This document shows, in pieces, positions 24,590 to 32,881 of a stretch of DNA of 64,000 nt. How positions within the stretch are numbered: the first letter of the stretch is position 1; every line of letters begins with the position of its first letter. The DNA is from an uncultured Prevotella sp. (GTDB lineage Bacteria > Bacteroidota > Bacteroidia > Bacteroidales > Bacteroidaceae): assembly GCA_944319915.1 (NCBI GenBank), contig CALUEY010000005.1, positions 78,547 through 142,546 on the forward strand. Direction: 5' to 3'. The notes under the pieces were generated by a model. It saw nothing but the letters and a program-made list of their open reading frames with translations. It searched no databases and had not been told where the DNA came from. Position numbers and translations under genes: made by a program.

Positions 24590-25732
24590 TCAGTATGCCT
24601 CTCCGCGAGCTATTTCGCCCTTGCTTATCTTCTTCTTGTCGATGGCGCGCCAAGCATAAAATATGTACGCGAGCACGAAAGGTATGAAGAAGCTCACTAC
24701 TGCCATGGCGCGCAAGGTGAACTCGCTGCTGCACGAGTTGGCTATGGTGAGCGAGCTTTGCAGGTCGGCCGTGGAGGGATAGTAGGCAGTGCCGTTCCAT
24801 CCGGCGGTGAGCAGCAGGGCGCATACGGCCAGCACCACGCCGATGCCTGCCGGCCAGATGCCCTTGGCGTAAGCCTTGGAGGCAATGGTGCGCCCGATGC
24901 CGTAGAGCACGAGGGCTATGCCTATGGCGAGCACCGCCGCCACGTACCACATCTGCGTGAGGTTCGTGAGGTATTTCAGCGGCTCCATGGTGATGACGCC
25001 AGTCTCGGCGTTGGCGGCAAAGCCATCCTTTGCGAGCGTCCGCACGAGGAACGCCACGAAGAAGAGCACGAACGGCACGGCGTTCACTTTCAGTTCGCGC
25101 CGCGAGCGCGAGCGGATGGCGCTGTCGTCTATGTTGTTGATGAAATAGAGCAGGCCGAGCACGCGGGCGAGGAAGAACACGGCGAAGGCCAGTATCAGGT
25201 TCCACGGGTCGAGCAGGGCGTCGAGACCGTGGCTGGCGTTGGCCCACCGGCTTATGATGGGTGCGCCGCCCAGCACGAGGTTGTCCTTGTCTACGATGAA
25301 GTTCGACCCGTTGAAGAACGTGGCCACAGCCCCTCCGAGCAGCAGCGGCCCCACTATGCCGTTGGCCACGAGGAACCACTGGAAGGTGCGCGCGCCGAGC
25401 AGGTTGCCCAGCTTGTTCTGGAACTCATAGCTCACGGCCTGCAGCACGAACGAGAAGAGTATGAGCATCCACAGCCAGTAGGCCCCGCCGAAGCTCGTGC
25501 TGTAGAACAGCGGGAACGAGGCGAAGAACGCCCCGCCGAACGTTACGAGCGTGGTGAACGTGAACTCCCACTTGCGCCCCGTGGAGTTTACCAGCAGGCG
25601 GCGCTCCTCGTCGGATCGCCCGATGGAGAATAGCAGTGAGTTTCCGCCCTGCACGAATAGCAGGAAAACGAGGATTCCGCCGAGCAATGCCACGAGGAAC
25701 CACCAGTATTGTTGCAAGAATTCGTATGTCAT
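24590..25732 (-). CDS. cydB: Cytochrome bd ubiquinol oxidase subunit II
   Basis: Membrane subunit of cytochrome bd, which oxidises quinol and reduces oxygen at low oxygen levels. The 380-residue protein starts MTYEFLQQYWWFLVALLGGI. It has the conserved CydB N-terminus (a glutamine/tryptophan-rich first helix, then FVQGGNSLLFSIGRSDEERR) and about eight to nine membrane helices, including LGARTFQWFLVANGIVGPLL. It follows cydA by 135 nt on the same strand. Length is near the family norm. Confidence 0.95.
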   Translation of the reverse strand: MTYEFLQQYWWFLVALLGGILVFLLFVQGGNSLLFSIGRSDEERRLLVNSTGRKWEFTFTTLVTFGGAFFASFPLFYSTSFGGAYWLWMLILFSFVLQAVSYEFQNKLGNLLGARTFQWFLVANGIVGPLLLGGAVATFFNGSNFIVDKDNLVLGGAPIISRWANASHGLDALLDPWNLILAFAVFFLARVLGLLYFINNIDDSAIRSRSRRELKVNAVPFVLFFVAFLVRTLAKDGFAANAETGVITMEPLKYLTNLTQMWYVAAVLAIGIALVLYGIGRTIASKAYAKGIWPAGIGVVLAVCALLLTAGWNGTAYYPSTADLQSSLTIANSCSSEFTLRAMAVVSFFIPFVLAYIFYAWRAIDKKKISKGEIARGEAY

Positions 25733-25867
25733 GATGTCTTGTTTTATAAGGCTATTACTTTGGCGGGCTACAGGAGCCAGAGTGTGGCGCTACGCCGGCT
25801 GCCTGCGCCCGAGGCCCATCCTGCCGCCTTGGCGGCTTGCCGGGCCTTGGGCATGGCCTTTCAGCGT

Positions 25868-27475
25868 TTAATTTTTAACTTCCACTTCACCCTGTGCCTC
25901 TTCAGGCCCCCTCTTTATTTGCTTGCGCAGGATGTTCACCTCTACGGCGAGCAGCGTGGTGAAGAGCGCAAGGAAGATGAAGAACGTCGCCATCACGTTG
26001 GCCGAGCCGATGTTGCTCACGCCCACCCACGTGGGCATCATGTCCTGTATGGCCCACGGCTGGCGCCCCATCTCGGCCACTATCCATCCCGCCTCGCTGG
26101 CCACGTAGCCCAGGGGCAGCAGCGCCAGGGCAGCCAGGTGGAGCCATCGCGGGCGGCTTATGTCGCGGCGGAAGGCGAAGAACAGCACCACGGCGAAGAA
26201 GGCGATGAACACCACGCCAAGCCCCACCATCACCCTGAAGGCCCAGAAGCACGCCGGGATGAACGGCACGGCCTGCTCCTTGTGGTTCAGGTAGCCGTAG
26301 CCGAAGTGTTTCATCTCGGATTTCAGCGTCTCGCCCAGCACGTAGAGCCGTTCGTAGTCGGTGCCGCTAAGGTAAGCGTTCCTCTCCTTCTCCTTCAGCT
26401 GGCGGTACTCCTGCAGGGCCAGTATCGCGCCCTTGCCGCGCCTTATCTTCTCGTCAACCGACATGGCCTTGCTGCCGTCGGGCAGCTCGTAGCCGCCGCG
26501 CAGCAGGTCGTTTATGCCCGGCACGAAGCCGTCGGCCTGGCGCGTGGCCAGCAGCGACAGCATCTTGGGCATGGCAATGCGCAGGGGCGGCTCCTCGCCC
26601 GAGGCGTAGTCGGGCTGGCTGAAGGGGTTTACCCAGGCCACCGCCGTGAGGCCCTGGCCCCGGCCCCCGTCGTAGAGGGCTTCCATGGCGGCCAGCTTCA
26701 TGGGCTGCACCTGCGCCACCCGGTAGGCCGAGTTGTCGCCGGTGAAAGCGGCCAGCAGCGCGGCCACGAGCCCCACCGAGCCTCCTATCTTGATGCTGGC
26801 CACGGCCAGGCGCTGGTGGCGCCGACGCATGAGGTAGTAGCAGCTCACGGCCACGGTGAACAGCGCGCCTATTATCCACGACGACGTTACCGTGTGGAAG
26901 AACTTGTCGACGGCCATCGGCGACAGGGCCACGTCGGCGAAAGATGTCATCTCGTTGCGCATAGTGTCGGGGTTGAAGGTACAGCCCACGGGATACTGCA
27001 TCCACGAGTTGGCCACCAGTATCCACCAGGCCGACAGCGTGGCGCCCACGCCGGTGAGCCACGTGGCCGCGAGGTGGAAGCCCCGCGACACCTTGTTCCA
27101 CCCGAAGTACATCACGGCCACGAACGTCGATTCCATGAAGAAGGCCACTATGCCCTCTATGGCCAGTGGCGCGCCGAAGATGTCGCCCACGAACCACGAG
27201 TAGTTGCTCCAGTTGGTGCCGAACTCAAACTCGAGGATGATGCCCGTGGCCACGCCCATGGCGAAGTTCACCCCGAAGAGCCTTTGCCAGAAGCGGGCCG
27301 TGTCGCGCCAGAAGCGCTTGCGTGTGCGGTAGTAGCACGTCTCCATTATGCCCATGACGACGGCCAGGCCAAGCGTCAGCGGCACGAAGAGCCAGTGGTA
27401 GATGGCCGTGAGGGCAAACTGCGCCCTGGCCCAGTCTACGGCTGCAGCGTCTACGTTAAGCAGTAAGTCAGTCAT
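25868..27475 (-). CDS. cydA: Cytochrome bd ubiquinol oxidase subunit I
   Basis: Haem-bearing subunit of cytochrome bd. The 535-residue protein begins with WARAQFALTAIYHWLFVPLT, holding an axial-ligand histidine region. It has GDIFGAPLAIEGIVAFFMES with conserved acidic residues of the proton and haem site, a long Q-loop region and GLVAALLAAFTGDNSAYRVA. Later comes the KEQAVPFIPACFWAFRVMVG segment with a conserved Arg, and in all about nine membrane helices. It is placed between DUF4492 and cydB, the usual Bacteroidetes order. Terminal oxidase for micro-oxic life in a mainly anaerobic group. Confidence 0.96.
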   Translation of the reverse strand: MTDLLLNVDAAAVDWARAQFALTAIYHWLFVPLTLGLAVVMGIMETCYYRTRKRFWRDTARFWQRLFGVNFAMGVATGIILEFEFGTNWSNYSWFVGDIFGAPLAIEGIVAFFMESTFVAVMYFGWNKVSRGFHLAATWLTGVGATLSAWWILVANSWMQYPVGCTFNPDTMRNEMTSFADVALSPMAVDKFFHTVTSSWIIGALFTVAVSCYYLMRRRHQRLAVASIKIGGSVGLVAALLAAFTGDNSAYRVAQVQPMKLAAMEALYDGGRGQGLTAVAWVNPFSQPDYASGEEPPLRIAMPKMLSLLATRQADGFVPGINDLLRGGYELPDGSKAMSVDEKIRRGKGAILALQEYRQLKEKERNAYLSGTDYERLYVLGETLKSEMKHFGYGYLNHKEQAVPFIPACFWAFRVMVGLGVVFIAFFAVVLFFAFRRDISRPRWLHLAALALLPLGYVASEAGWIVAEMGRQPWAIQDMMPTWVGVSNIGSANVMATFFIFLALFTTLLAVEVNILRKQIKRGPEEAQGEVEVKN

Positions 27476-27501
27476 AATGTTGCCTTGTTATTGGTTTCGT
27501 C

Positions 27502-27744
27502 TCAATGTTGCCCGCCGCCCGCGGGTGCGCCCCTCTGCATCATTTCCGTGGCCACGAAGTCGGCCTCGCCGCCCTCGGGGGCGTTGGCCTCTATGTAGTC
27601 GGGGAAGAAGAGCAGTCTAAGCACTACGAAGATTATGAGCAGCTTTACAATTATCACTGCCCACAGCGTCTTGCCGAGGGTCATGTTCCTGAAACCGTCG
27701 GCATACAGGTCGTATATGCGGTATATAAGGCTTTGCTTGTCCAT
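27502..27744 (-). CDS. DUF4492 small membrane protein linked to cydAB
   Basis: An 80-residue protein with one membrane helix (TLWAVIIVKLLIIFVVLRLL at about residues 27-46), a short N-terminal part MDKQSLIYRIYDLYADGFRN and a soluble acidic C-terminus. DUF4492 proteins sit beside cydAB in Bacteroidetes and probably assist the oxidase, a role comparable to the small CydX subunit; this is inferred from context. The ATG at 27744 follows a TATATTTG promoter element; the longer frame to 27795 starts upstream of it. It is 26 nt from cydA and first in the operon. Confidence 0.88.
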   Translation of the reverse strand: MDKQSLIYRIYDLYADGFRNMTLGKTLWAVIIVKLLIIFVVLRLLFFPDYIEANAPEGGEADFVATEMMQRGAPAGGGQH

Positions 27745-27762
27745 GCGGCAGCGTTTACCTTG

Positions 27763-27770
27763 CAAATATA
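27763..27770 (-). promoter_or_regulatory. -7 element of the DUF4492-cydAB operon
   Basis: TATATTTG on the minus strand matches TAnnTTTG, 18 nt before the start codon. No clear -33 box is seen. Confidence 0.55.
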
Positions 27771-27896
27771 CGCATTTATTTCCATACCGCCGCATGGTGC
27801 GGGCTTAAATTTGCAGTTTTCGCTGTAAAATATGTTTACCACGGGGCTGCAGTCGGCGCAAGGCGTGCAAGTGGCTGGCTGCCAGGTGTTTGGCCA

Positions 27897-27996
27897 GGCG
27901 TGCCGTTTGGGCTTGCAAAACTGGCCGTTCGGCACCGCCAAACGGCCCATTCCGCAGCCCCGAACGGCCTATTTTGCAGCCCCGGAAGGCACGCGG
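27897..27996. repeat. Intergenic 22-bp periodic array, copy E
   Basis: Units start at 27897, 27919, 27941 and 27963, all 22 nt apart, with a degenerate fifth at 27985. Cores vary (GGCGTGCCGTTT, AACTGGCCGTTC, AACGGCCCATTC, AACGGCCTATTT). Unlike the other copies it lies between two divergent genes. No clear GTTTGTAAAG tail is found. The remaining 27745-28229 stretch shows no gene. Confidence 0.75.
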
Positions 27997-28229
27997 CGCA
28001 GCAAGTGTAAGCATATTTCAGCGCGTGGAATGCCCCTCCCGGCCTCCCGCCCGCGCCGTGGCGCGCCGTCCGGCCCAGGCCCAATGCCCTCTGCCGCAGT
28101 TGCCGCAAACTCGCCCTTGGGGGCTGGCGGCGGGGCTTATCAGCCCGCCTGGGGCCGTGCTAAAATTGTTCTCTTTTTCCGTAATTATCTTAAAAATGGT
28201 ATGGCAGGCCCATTGGCGGGGGCTTTTCT

Positions 28230-28260
28230 TTTGCCGTTTCGCCATAAACATTTAATTTTG
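28230..28260 (+). promoter_or_regulatory. Promoter of the coiled-coil protein gene and export operon
   Basis: TTTG (28230-28233), a 19-nt spacer and TAATTTTG (28253-28260): a full consensus match, 25 nt before the ATG at 28286. Confidence 0.75.
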
Positions 28261-28285
28261 CATCTGCTTAAATGTAAAAAAGTAT

Positions 28286-29161
28286 ATGAACAAGAAAGTG
28301 TTGATACCGCTCATCGTGGCGATAGCAGTGTTGCTGGCAGGCGTGGCCTACCTCGGCGTGGGCCTCGTTAAGCAGCGCCAGGCAAACAAGGAGATGGAGG
28401 AGCTTGCTGCCCTCGACAAGAAGGAAATGGAGAACGAGTACGAGCAGTTTGCCCGCCAATATAGCGAGATGAAGACGCAGATAAACAACGATTCCATCGT
28501 GGCGCAGCTCACCCAGGAGCAGATGCGCACCCAGAAGCTGCTCGAAGAGCTGCGCCAGGTGAAGAGCAACGACGCACGCGAGATAGCCCGCCTGAAGAAG
28601 GAGCTGGCCACGGTGCGCGCCGTGCTGCGCAGCTACGTGCTCGAGATAGACTCGCTCAACCGCCTCAACCAAGACCTCAGGGAGGAGAACACGCGCGTGA
28701 GGGGCCAGTACAACGAGGCCACGCGCCAGATAGCGGGCCTGAGCAGCGAGAAGGCTTCGCTCTCGGAGAAGGTGGCCATTGCCGCCCAGCTCGACGCCAC
28801 CGGCATCAACATGACGGCCAAGAAGAAGAACGGCAAGGCCGTGCGCCGCATAAAGGACTGCAAGTCTATCGAGGTGTCGTTCCGCATCACGCGCAACGTC
28901 ACCGCCACCAACGGCGTCCGCACGTTCTACGTGCGCATCACCACGCCATCGGGCGACGTGCTCGGCGGTGGCGGCTCGTTTACCTACGAGAACCGCACCC
29001 TGGAGTGCTCGATGAAGAAGAGCGTGGAGTATACCGGCGAGGAAACCCCCGTCACCGTCTACCGGCAGGTGAGCGAGTTCCTCAGCAAGGGCACATACAC
29101 CGTAAGCATCTTTGCCGACGGCAACATGATAGGCTCGCGCAGCTTCACGTTCAGCAAGTAA
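28286..29161 (+). CDS. Membrane-anchored coiled-coil protein, function unknown
   Basis: A 291-residue protein with an N-terminal membrane helix (VLIPLIVAIAVLLAGVAYLG, about residues 5-24). A long charged coiled coil follows to about residue 175 (heptad-rich stretches such as RLKKELATVRAVLRSYVLEI). A C-terminal beta-rich domain comes at about 185-291, with VSFRITRNVTATNGVRTFYV and YTVSIFADGNMIGSRSFTFS. Similar proteins are common and unnamed in Bacteroidetes. It faces the periplasm. The TolC gene starts 22 nt later without its own promoter, so it may be part of the export operon. Confidence 0.8.
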   Translation: MNKKVLIPLIVAIAVLLAGVAYLGVGLVKQRQANKEMEELAALDKKEMENEYEQFARQYSEMKTQINNDSIVAQLTQEQMRTQKLLEELRQVKSNDAREIARLKKELATVRAVLRSYVLEIDSLNRLNQDLREENTRVRGQYNEATRQIAGLSSEKASLSEKVAIAAQLDATGINMTAKKKNGKAVRRIKDCKSIEVSFRITRNVTATNGVRTFYVRITTPSGDVLGGGGSFTYENRTLECSMKKSVEYTGEETPVTVYRQVSEFLSKGTYTVSIFADGNMIGSRSFTFSK

Positions 29162-29183
29162 TCGCATCACAACTCACTGCCGT

Positions 29184-30698
29184 ATGAAAGGTTTCGTTTG
29201 GCTCTTGCTGCTCACGGGGGCAGTGTCGCAGGCGGCGGCCCAGCGCGTGCTGGGCCTCGACAGCTGCCGCGCCCTGGCCTTGCGCAACAACAAGCAGCTG
29301 GCCATCTCAGAGCTGCAGCTCGACGTGGCCTCCAGCATCAGGAAGTCGGCGCGCACCAAGTACCTGCCGCGCGTGAGCGCCGTGGGCAGCTATATGTTCA
29401 ACAGCCGCGAGCTGTCCATACTCAGCGACGGGCAGAAGCGCGCCCTCTCGGGCATAGGCACCACGGCCACCTCGGGCCTGGCGGGCTCGCTGCAGGGCTT
29501 TGGCGCGGGGCTTACGGCAGAGCAGAGGGCAGCCCTCGACGAGGCTCTTAAGGTGTTTGGCACCACTACTGACCAGGCCATGGGCAGCCTCGGGGCGCAG
29601 GTGAGCGGGCTGGCCTCGGCCCTCAACGCCGAGGGGCAGAGGGTGGTCGACGCCTTCCGCACCGACACGCGCAACATCTTTGCCGGGGCTGTAATGGTTA
29701 CGCAGCCGCTCTTCATGGGCGGCAGCATCGTGGCCATGAACAAGATGGCGCGCCTGGGCGAGCAGATGGCCGCCAGCGGCATCGAAGCCCAGCGGCAGCA
29801 AACCGTGTACAACGCCGACAACGCCTACTGGACCATAGTGTCGCTCAGGCACAAGCAGCGGCTGGCCGAAAGCTACCTGAAGCTCGTGAGCCGCCTCGAT
29901 GCCGACGTGCAGAAGATGATTCGCGAGGGAGTGGCCACCCGCAGCGAGGGCCTGAGCGTAAAGGTAAAGGTGAACGAGGCGCAGATGTCGCTCACGCAGG
30001 TGGGCGACGGGCTCGCCCTGGCGCGTATGCTGCTGTGCCAGATATGTGGCCTTCCGCTCGACTCTGGCATCATCCTGGCCGACGAGGAGGCCGACAGCCT
30101 TGCCCTCGGCGAGGCCGAAGGGCATGGCGGGGCAGCCGAGGCCATGCAGAACAGGCCCGAGCTGCAGATGCTCCGCAGCACGGTAGACATAAGCCGGCAG
30201 GCCACCAACCTGCTCAAGGCGGGCCGGCTGCCGCAGGTGGCCCTCATGGGCGGCTACTCGTTCAGCAACCCCAATGTGTTCAACGGTTTCCAAAACAAGT
30301 TCGGTGGGGTGTGGAGCGTGGGCGTGATGGTGCGCGTGCCCATCTGGAACTGGGGCGACGTGGGCTACAAGGTAAAGGCCGCAAAGGCCGCCACGGCCAT
30401 GGCCTCGCTTGAGCTTGCCGAGGCGCAGGAGGGCGTTGAGCTGCAGGTGAGCCAGGAGTCGTTCAAGGTGGGCGAGGCCTCCAGGAAGCTGGCACTGGCC
30501 CGCGCCAGCGCCGAGCAGGCCGAGGAGAACCTGCGCAGCGCCACCCTCGGTTTCCGCGAGGGTGTAATCCAGAGCACTACGGTAATGGAGGCGCAGACCG
30601 CCTGGCTCAAGGCGCAGTCGCAGAAGATAGACGCAGAGATTGAAGTTAAACTAAGCCGGCTGGGCCTGAAGAAAGCCCTTGGCACATTATACGATTGA
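29184..30698 (+). CDS. TolC family outer-membrane efflux protein
   Basis: Outer-membrane channel of a tripartite export system. The 504-residue protein has a signal peptide ending AVSQAAAQ and two OEP-type repeats of long helices with strand pairs (about 30-270 and 290-500), including MVTQPLFMGGSIVAMNKMAR in the first half and VPIWNWGDVGYKVKAAKAA in the second. The end KLSRLGLKKALGTLYD is typical. It is followed directly by a membrane-fusion protein gene and two ABC-type permeases. Confidence 0.92.
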   Translation: MKGFVWLLLLTGAVSQAAAQRVLGLDSCRALALRNNKQLAISELQLDVASSIRKSARTKYLPRVSAVGSYMFNSRELSILSDGQKRALSGIGTTATSGLAGSLQGFGAGLTAEQRAALDEALKVFGTTTDQAMGSLGAQVSGLASALNAEGQRVVDAFRTDTRNIFAGAVMVTQPLFMGGSIVAMNKMARLGEQMAASGIEAQRQQTVYNADNAYWTIVSLRHKQRLAESYLKLVSRLDADVQKMIREGVATRSEGLSVKVKVNEAQMSLTQVGDGLALARMLLCQICGLPLDSGIILADEEADSLALGEAEGHGGAAEAMQNRPELQMLRSTVDISRQATNLLKAGRLPQVALMGGYSFSNPNVFNGFQNKFGGVWSVGVMVRVPIWNWGDVGYKVKAAKAATAMASLELAEAQEGVELQVSQESFKVGEASRKLALARASAEQAEENLRSATLGFREGVIQSTTVMEAQTAWLKAQSQKIDAEIEVKLSRLGLKKALGTLYD

Positions 30699-30700
30699 TC

Positions 30701-31687
30701 ATGTCAGCAAAATCACAGCATAACAACATCCTGCTCGCCGTCGCGGGCTTTGCGGCGGTGGTAGTGGTGGTGGCCGCCATAGGCTATTTTGCACTCGGGC
30801 GCGAGCCGGAGCTGATACAAGGGCAGGTTGAGGTGACCGAATACCGAGTGTCGAGCAAGGTGCCGGGGCGCATCCTCGAACTGCGCGTAAAGGAGGGCGA
30901 CTACGTGCGCAAGGGCGACACGCTCGCCATACTCGACGCTCCCGACGTGGAGGCTAAGCTCACGCAGGCCCGCAGCGCCGAGGATGCCGCCGCCGCCCTC
31001 GACGAGATGGCGCGCAGCGGGGCGCGCGCCGAGCAGGTGCGCGGCGCGTTCCAGCTGCTGCAACAGGCCAAGGCGGGCCACGAGATAGCCCGCAAGTCGT
31101 ACCAGAGGGTGCAGCGCCTGTTTGACGAGGGGGTGATGACGGAGCAGAAACGCGATGAGGCATACGCCAACTACAAGGCGATGGAGGCGCAGGAAAAGGC
31201 CGCCCAGAGCCAGTATGACATGGCCGTGAACGGCTCGCGCCGCGAGGAAAAGATGGCAGCCGCCGCCCAGGTGAGGCGCGCCCAAGGGGCCGTGGCCGAG
31301 GTAAGCTCGTACATCAGCGAGACCGTGCAGGTGGCGCAGATGGACGGCGAAGTGAGCGAGGTCTACCCCAAGGTGGGCGAGCTTGTAGGCACCGGTGCGC
31401 CGATAATGAGCATCTCGGTGATGGACGACCTTTGGGGAACGTTTAACGTGCGCGAGGACCAGCTGCGGGGGCTTGCCGTTGGCACCACGTTCAGTGCCTA
31501 CGTACCGGCCTTCGGCAAGGACATACGCATGAAAGTGTATTACATGAAGGACGAGGGCAGTTATGCGGTATGGAAGGCTACGAAGGCCAACGGGCAGTTT
31601 GACCTGAAGACATTCGAGGTGAAAGCCCGCCCCGTTAGTCGGCTCGACGGCCTCCGGCCGGGTATGTCGCTCGTGATAAAGGAGTAA
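30701..31687 (+). CDS. HlyD family membrane-fusion (periplasmic adaptor) protein
   Basis: Adaptor joining an inner-membrane transporter to TolC. The 328-residue protein has one N-terminal membrane helix (LLAVAGFAAVVVVVAAIGYF), then a biotinyl-lipoyl-like half (RVSSKVPGRILELRVKEGDY), a helical hairpin (about 85-200), the second lipoyl half and a beta-barrel end (SRLDGLRPGMSLVIKE). The frame also opens with TTG at 30695, but ATG at 30701 is the better start, 2 nt after the TolC stop. Confidence 0.92.
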   Translation: MSAKSQHNNILLAVAGFAAVVVVVAAIGYFALGREPELIQGQVEVTEYRVSSKVPGRILELRVKEGDYVRKGDTLAILDAPDVEAKLTQARSAEDAAAALDEMARSGARAEQVRGAFQLLQQAKAGHEIARKSYQRVQRLFDEGVMTEQKRDEAYANYKAMEAQEKAAQSQYDMAVNGSRREEKMAAAAQVRRAQGAVAEVSSYISETVQVAQMDGEVSEVYPKVGELVGTGAPIMSISVMDDLWGTFNVREDQLRGLAVGTTFSAYVPAFGKDIRMKVYYMKDEGSYAVWKATKANGQFDLKTFEVKARPVSRLDGLRPGMSLVIKE

Positions 31688-31699
31688 TAAGGTGTCGCC

Positions 31700-32878
31700 G
31701 TGCGTGTGAGGAAGCATATCTGTCAGGCAGGGCGCATAGCGTGGCGCGAGTGCCGCATACTGCGCAGGAATCCCATCTACTGGTTCTGCATGGTGGTGTT
31801 CCCGTTGATGGTGATGTTCTTCTTCACGTCGATGATGGGCGAGGGTGTTCCCACTGATATGCCCGTGGGGGTGGTAGACAATGACAACACTGCCATGTCG
31901 CGCCAGCTTGTGCGCCGCCTCGATGCCTTCCAGACGAGCCGCGTCGTGGCCCGCTACCCGTCGGTGACGGCGGCGCGGCGGGCCATGCAGCAGGGCGAGA
32001 TATATGCATTCCTGCACATCCCGCGCGGCACGTCGGAGGGGCTGCTGGCCCAGCGCCGCCCCGCGGTGTCGTATTATTATAATATGTCGTACATTGCGGC
32101 AGGCACGTTGCTCTACCGCGACCTCACCACCATCACCACGCTCGGCTCAGCCTCGGTGGGCATGGCCACGCTCCAGGCCAAGGGCATGCCCCCGGCGGAG
32201 ATACAGGCCTTCCTGCAACCCATCGTGATAGACCTCCACCAGATATCCAACCCGTGGACCAACTACAACATATACCTCAGCACCGTGTTAGTGCCGGGGG
32301 TGCTTATGCTGTTCATCTTCCTCGTCACGGCCTACTCCCTGGGCACAGAGCTTAAGTTCAAGCGTTCGCGCCAGTGGCTCGCCATGGCCGACGGCAACAT
32401 CGTGGTGGCTCTCTGTGGCAAGATGCTCCCGCAAACATTGATATTCCTCGCCGTGGTTTACGGCTATATGTATTATGTGTTCGGCGTGCTGGCCTTCCCC
32501 CATCCGGGCGGCGTGCTGCGCCTGCTGCTGCTCGGGCTGGCGGCGGTGCTGGCCTCGCAGGGCTTCGGCATCTTTGCCTTCGGGCTTATGCCGTCGCTCC
32601 GAATGTCGATGAGCGTGTGCTCGCTGTGGGCCGTGCTCAGCTTCTCCATGGCGGGGTCAGCTTTCCCCGTGGCTGGCATGGACACGCCGTTGCAGGCCCT
32701 TTCGTGGCTCTTCCCGCTGCGCCACTTCTTCATGGTTTACCAAATAACCGTGTTCAACGGCTACGAGATGCTCGATGCATGGTTCCACATAGCCGCCCTC
32801 GTGGCCTTTGCGCTGTTGCCGCTCATGGTGCTGCGCAAGATACGCAATGCCATGCTCACTTACGTTTACATACCTTGA
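31700..32878 (+). CDS. ABC-2 type transporter permease, first
   Basis: Inner-membrane permease of the ABC-2/YhiH-YbhS type, 392 residues. It has an N-terminal membrane helix (IYWFCMVVFPLMVMFFFTSM) and a large periplasmic loop with the family phrase MPVGVVDNDNTAMSRQLVRR. Five further helices lie at about 190-380, including STVLVPGVLMLFIFLVTAYS and LLLLGLAAVLASQGFGIFAF. No ATG lies near the conserved start, so the GTG at 31700 (or 31706) is used. The second permease starts 3 nt later. No ATP-binding protein gene is next to it. Confidence 0.88.
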   Translation: MRVRKHICQAGRIAWRECRILRRNPIYWFCMVVFPLMVMFFFTSMMGEGVPTDMPVGVVDNDNTAMSRQLVRRLDAFQTSRVVARYPSVTAARRAMQQGEIYAFLHIPRGTSEGLLAQRRPAVSYYYNMSYIAAGTLLYRDLTTITTLGSASVGMATLQAKGMPPAEIQAFLQPIVIDLHQISNPWTNYNIYLSTVLVPGVLMLFIFLVTAYSLGTELKFKRSRQWLAMADGNIVVALCGKMLPQTLIFLAVVYGYMYYVFGVLAFPHPGGVLRLLLLGLAAVLASQGFGIFAFGLMPSLRMSMSVCSLWAVLSFSMAGSAFPVAGMDTPLQALSWLFPLRHFFMVYQITVFNGYEMLDAWFHIAALVAFALLPLMVLRKIRNAMLTYVYIP

Positions 32879-32881
32879 GCC

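Noticed and set aside
25709-27466. A 585-residue plus-strand open frame opposite cydA
   Set aside because: It is the mirror of cydA in GC-rich DNA, full of His, Arg and Gly, without domains; cydA on the minus strand is certain.
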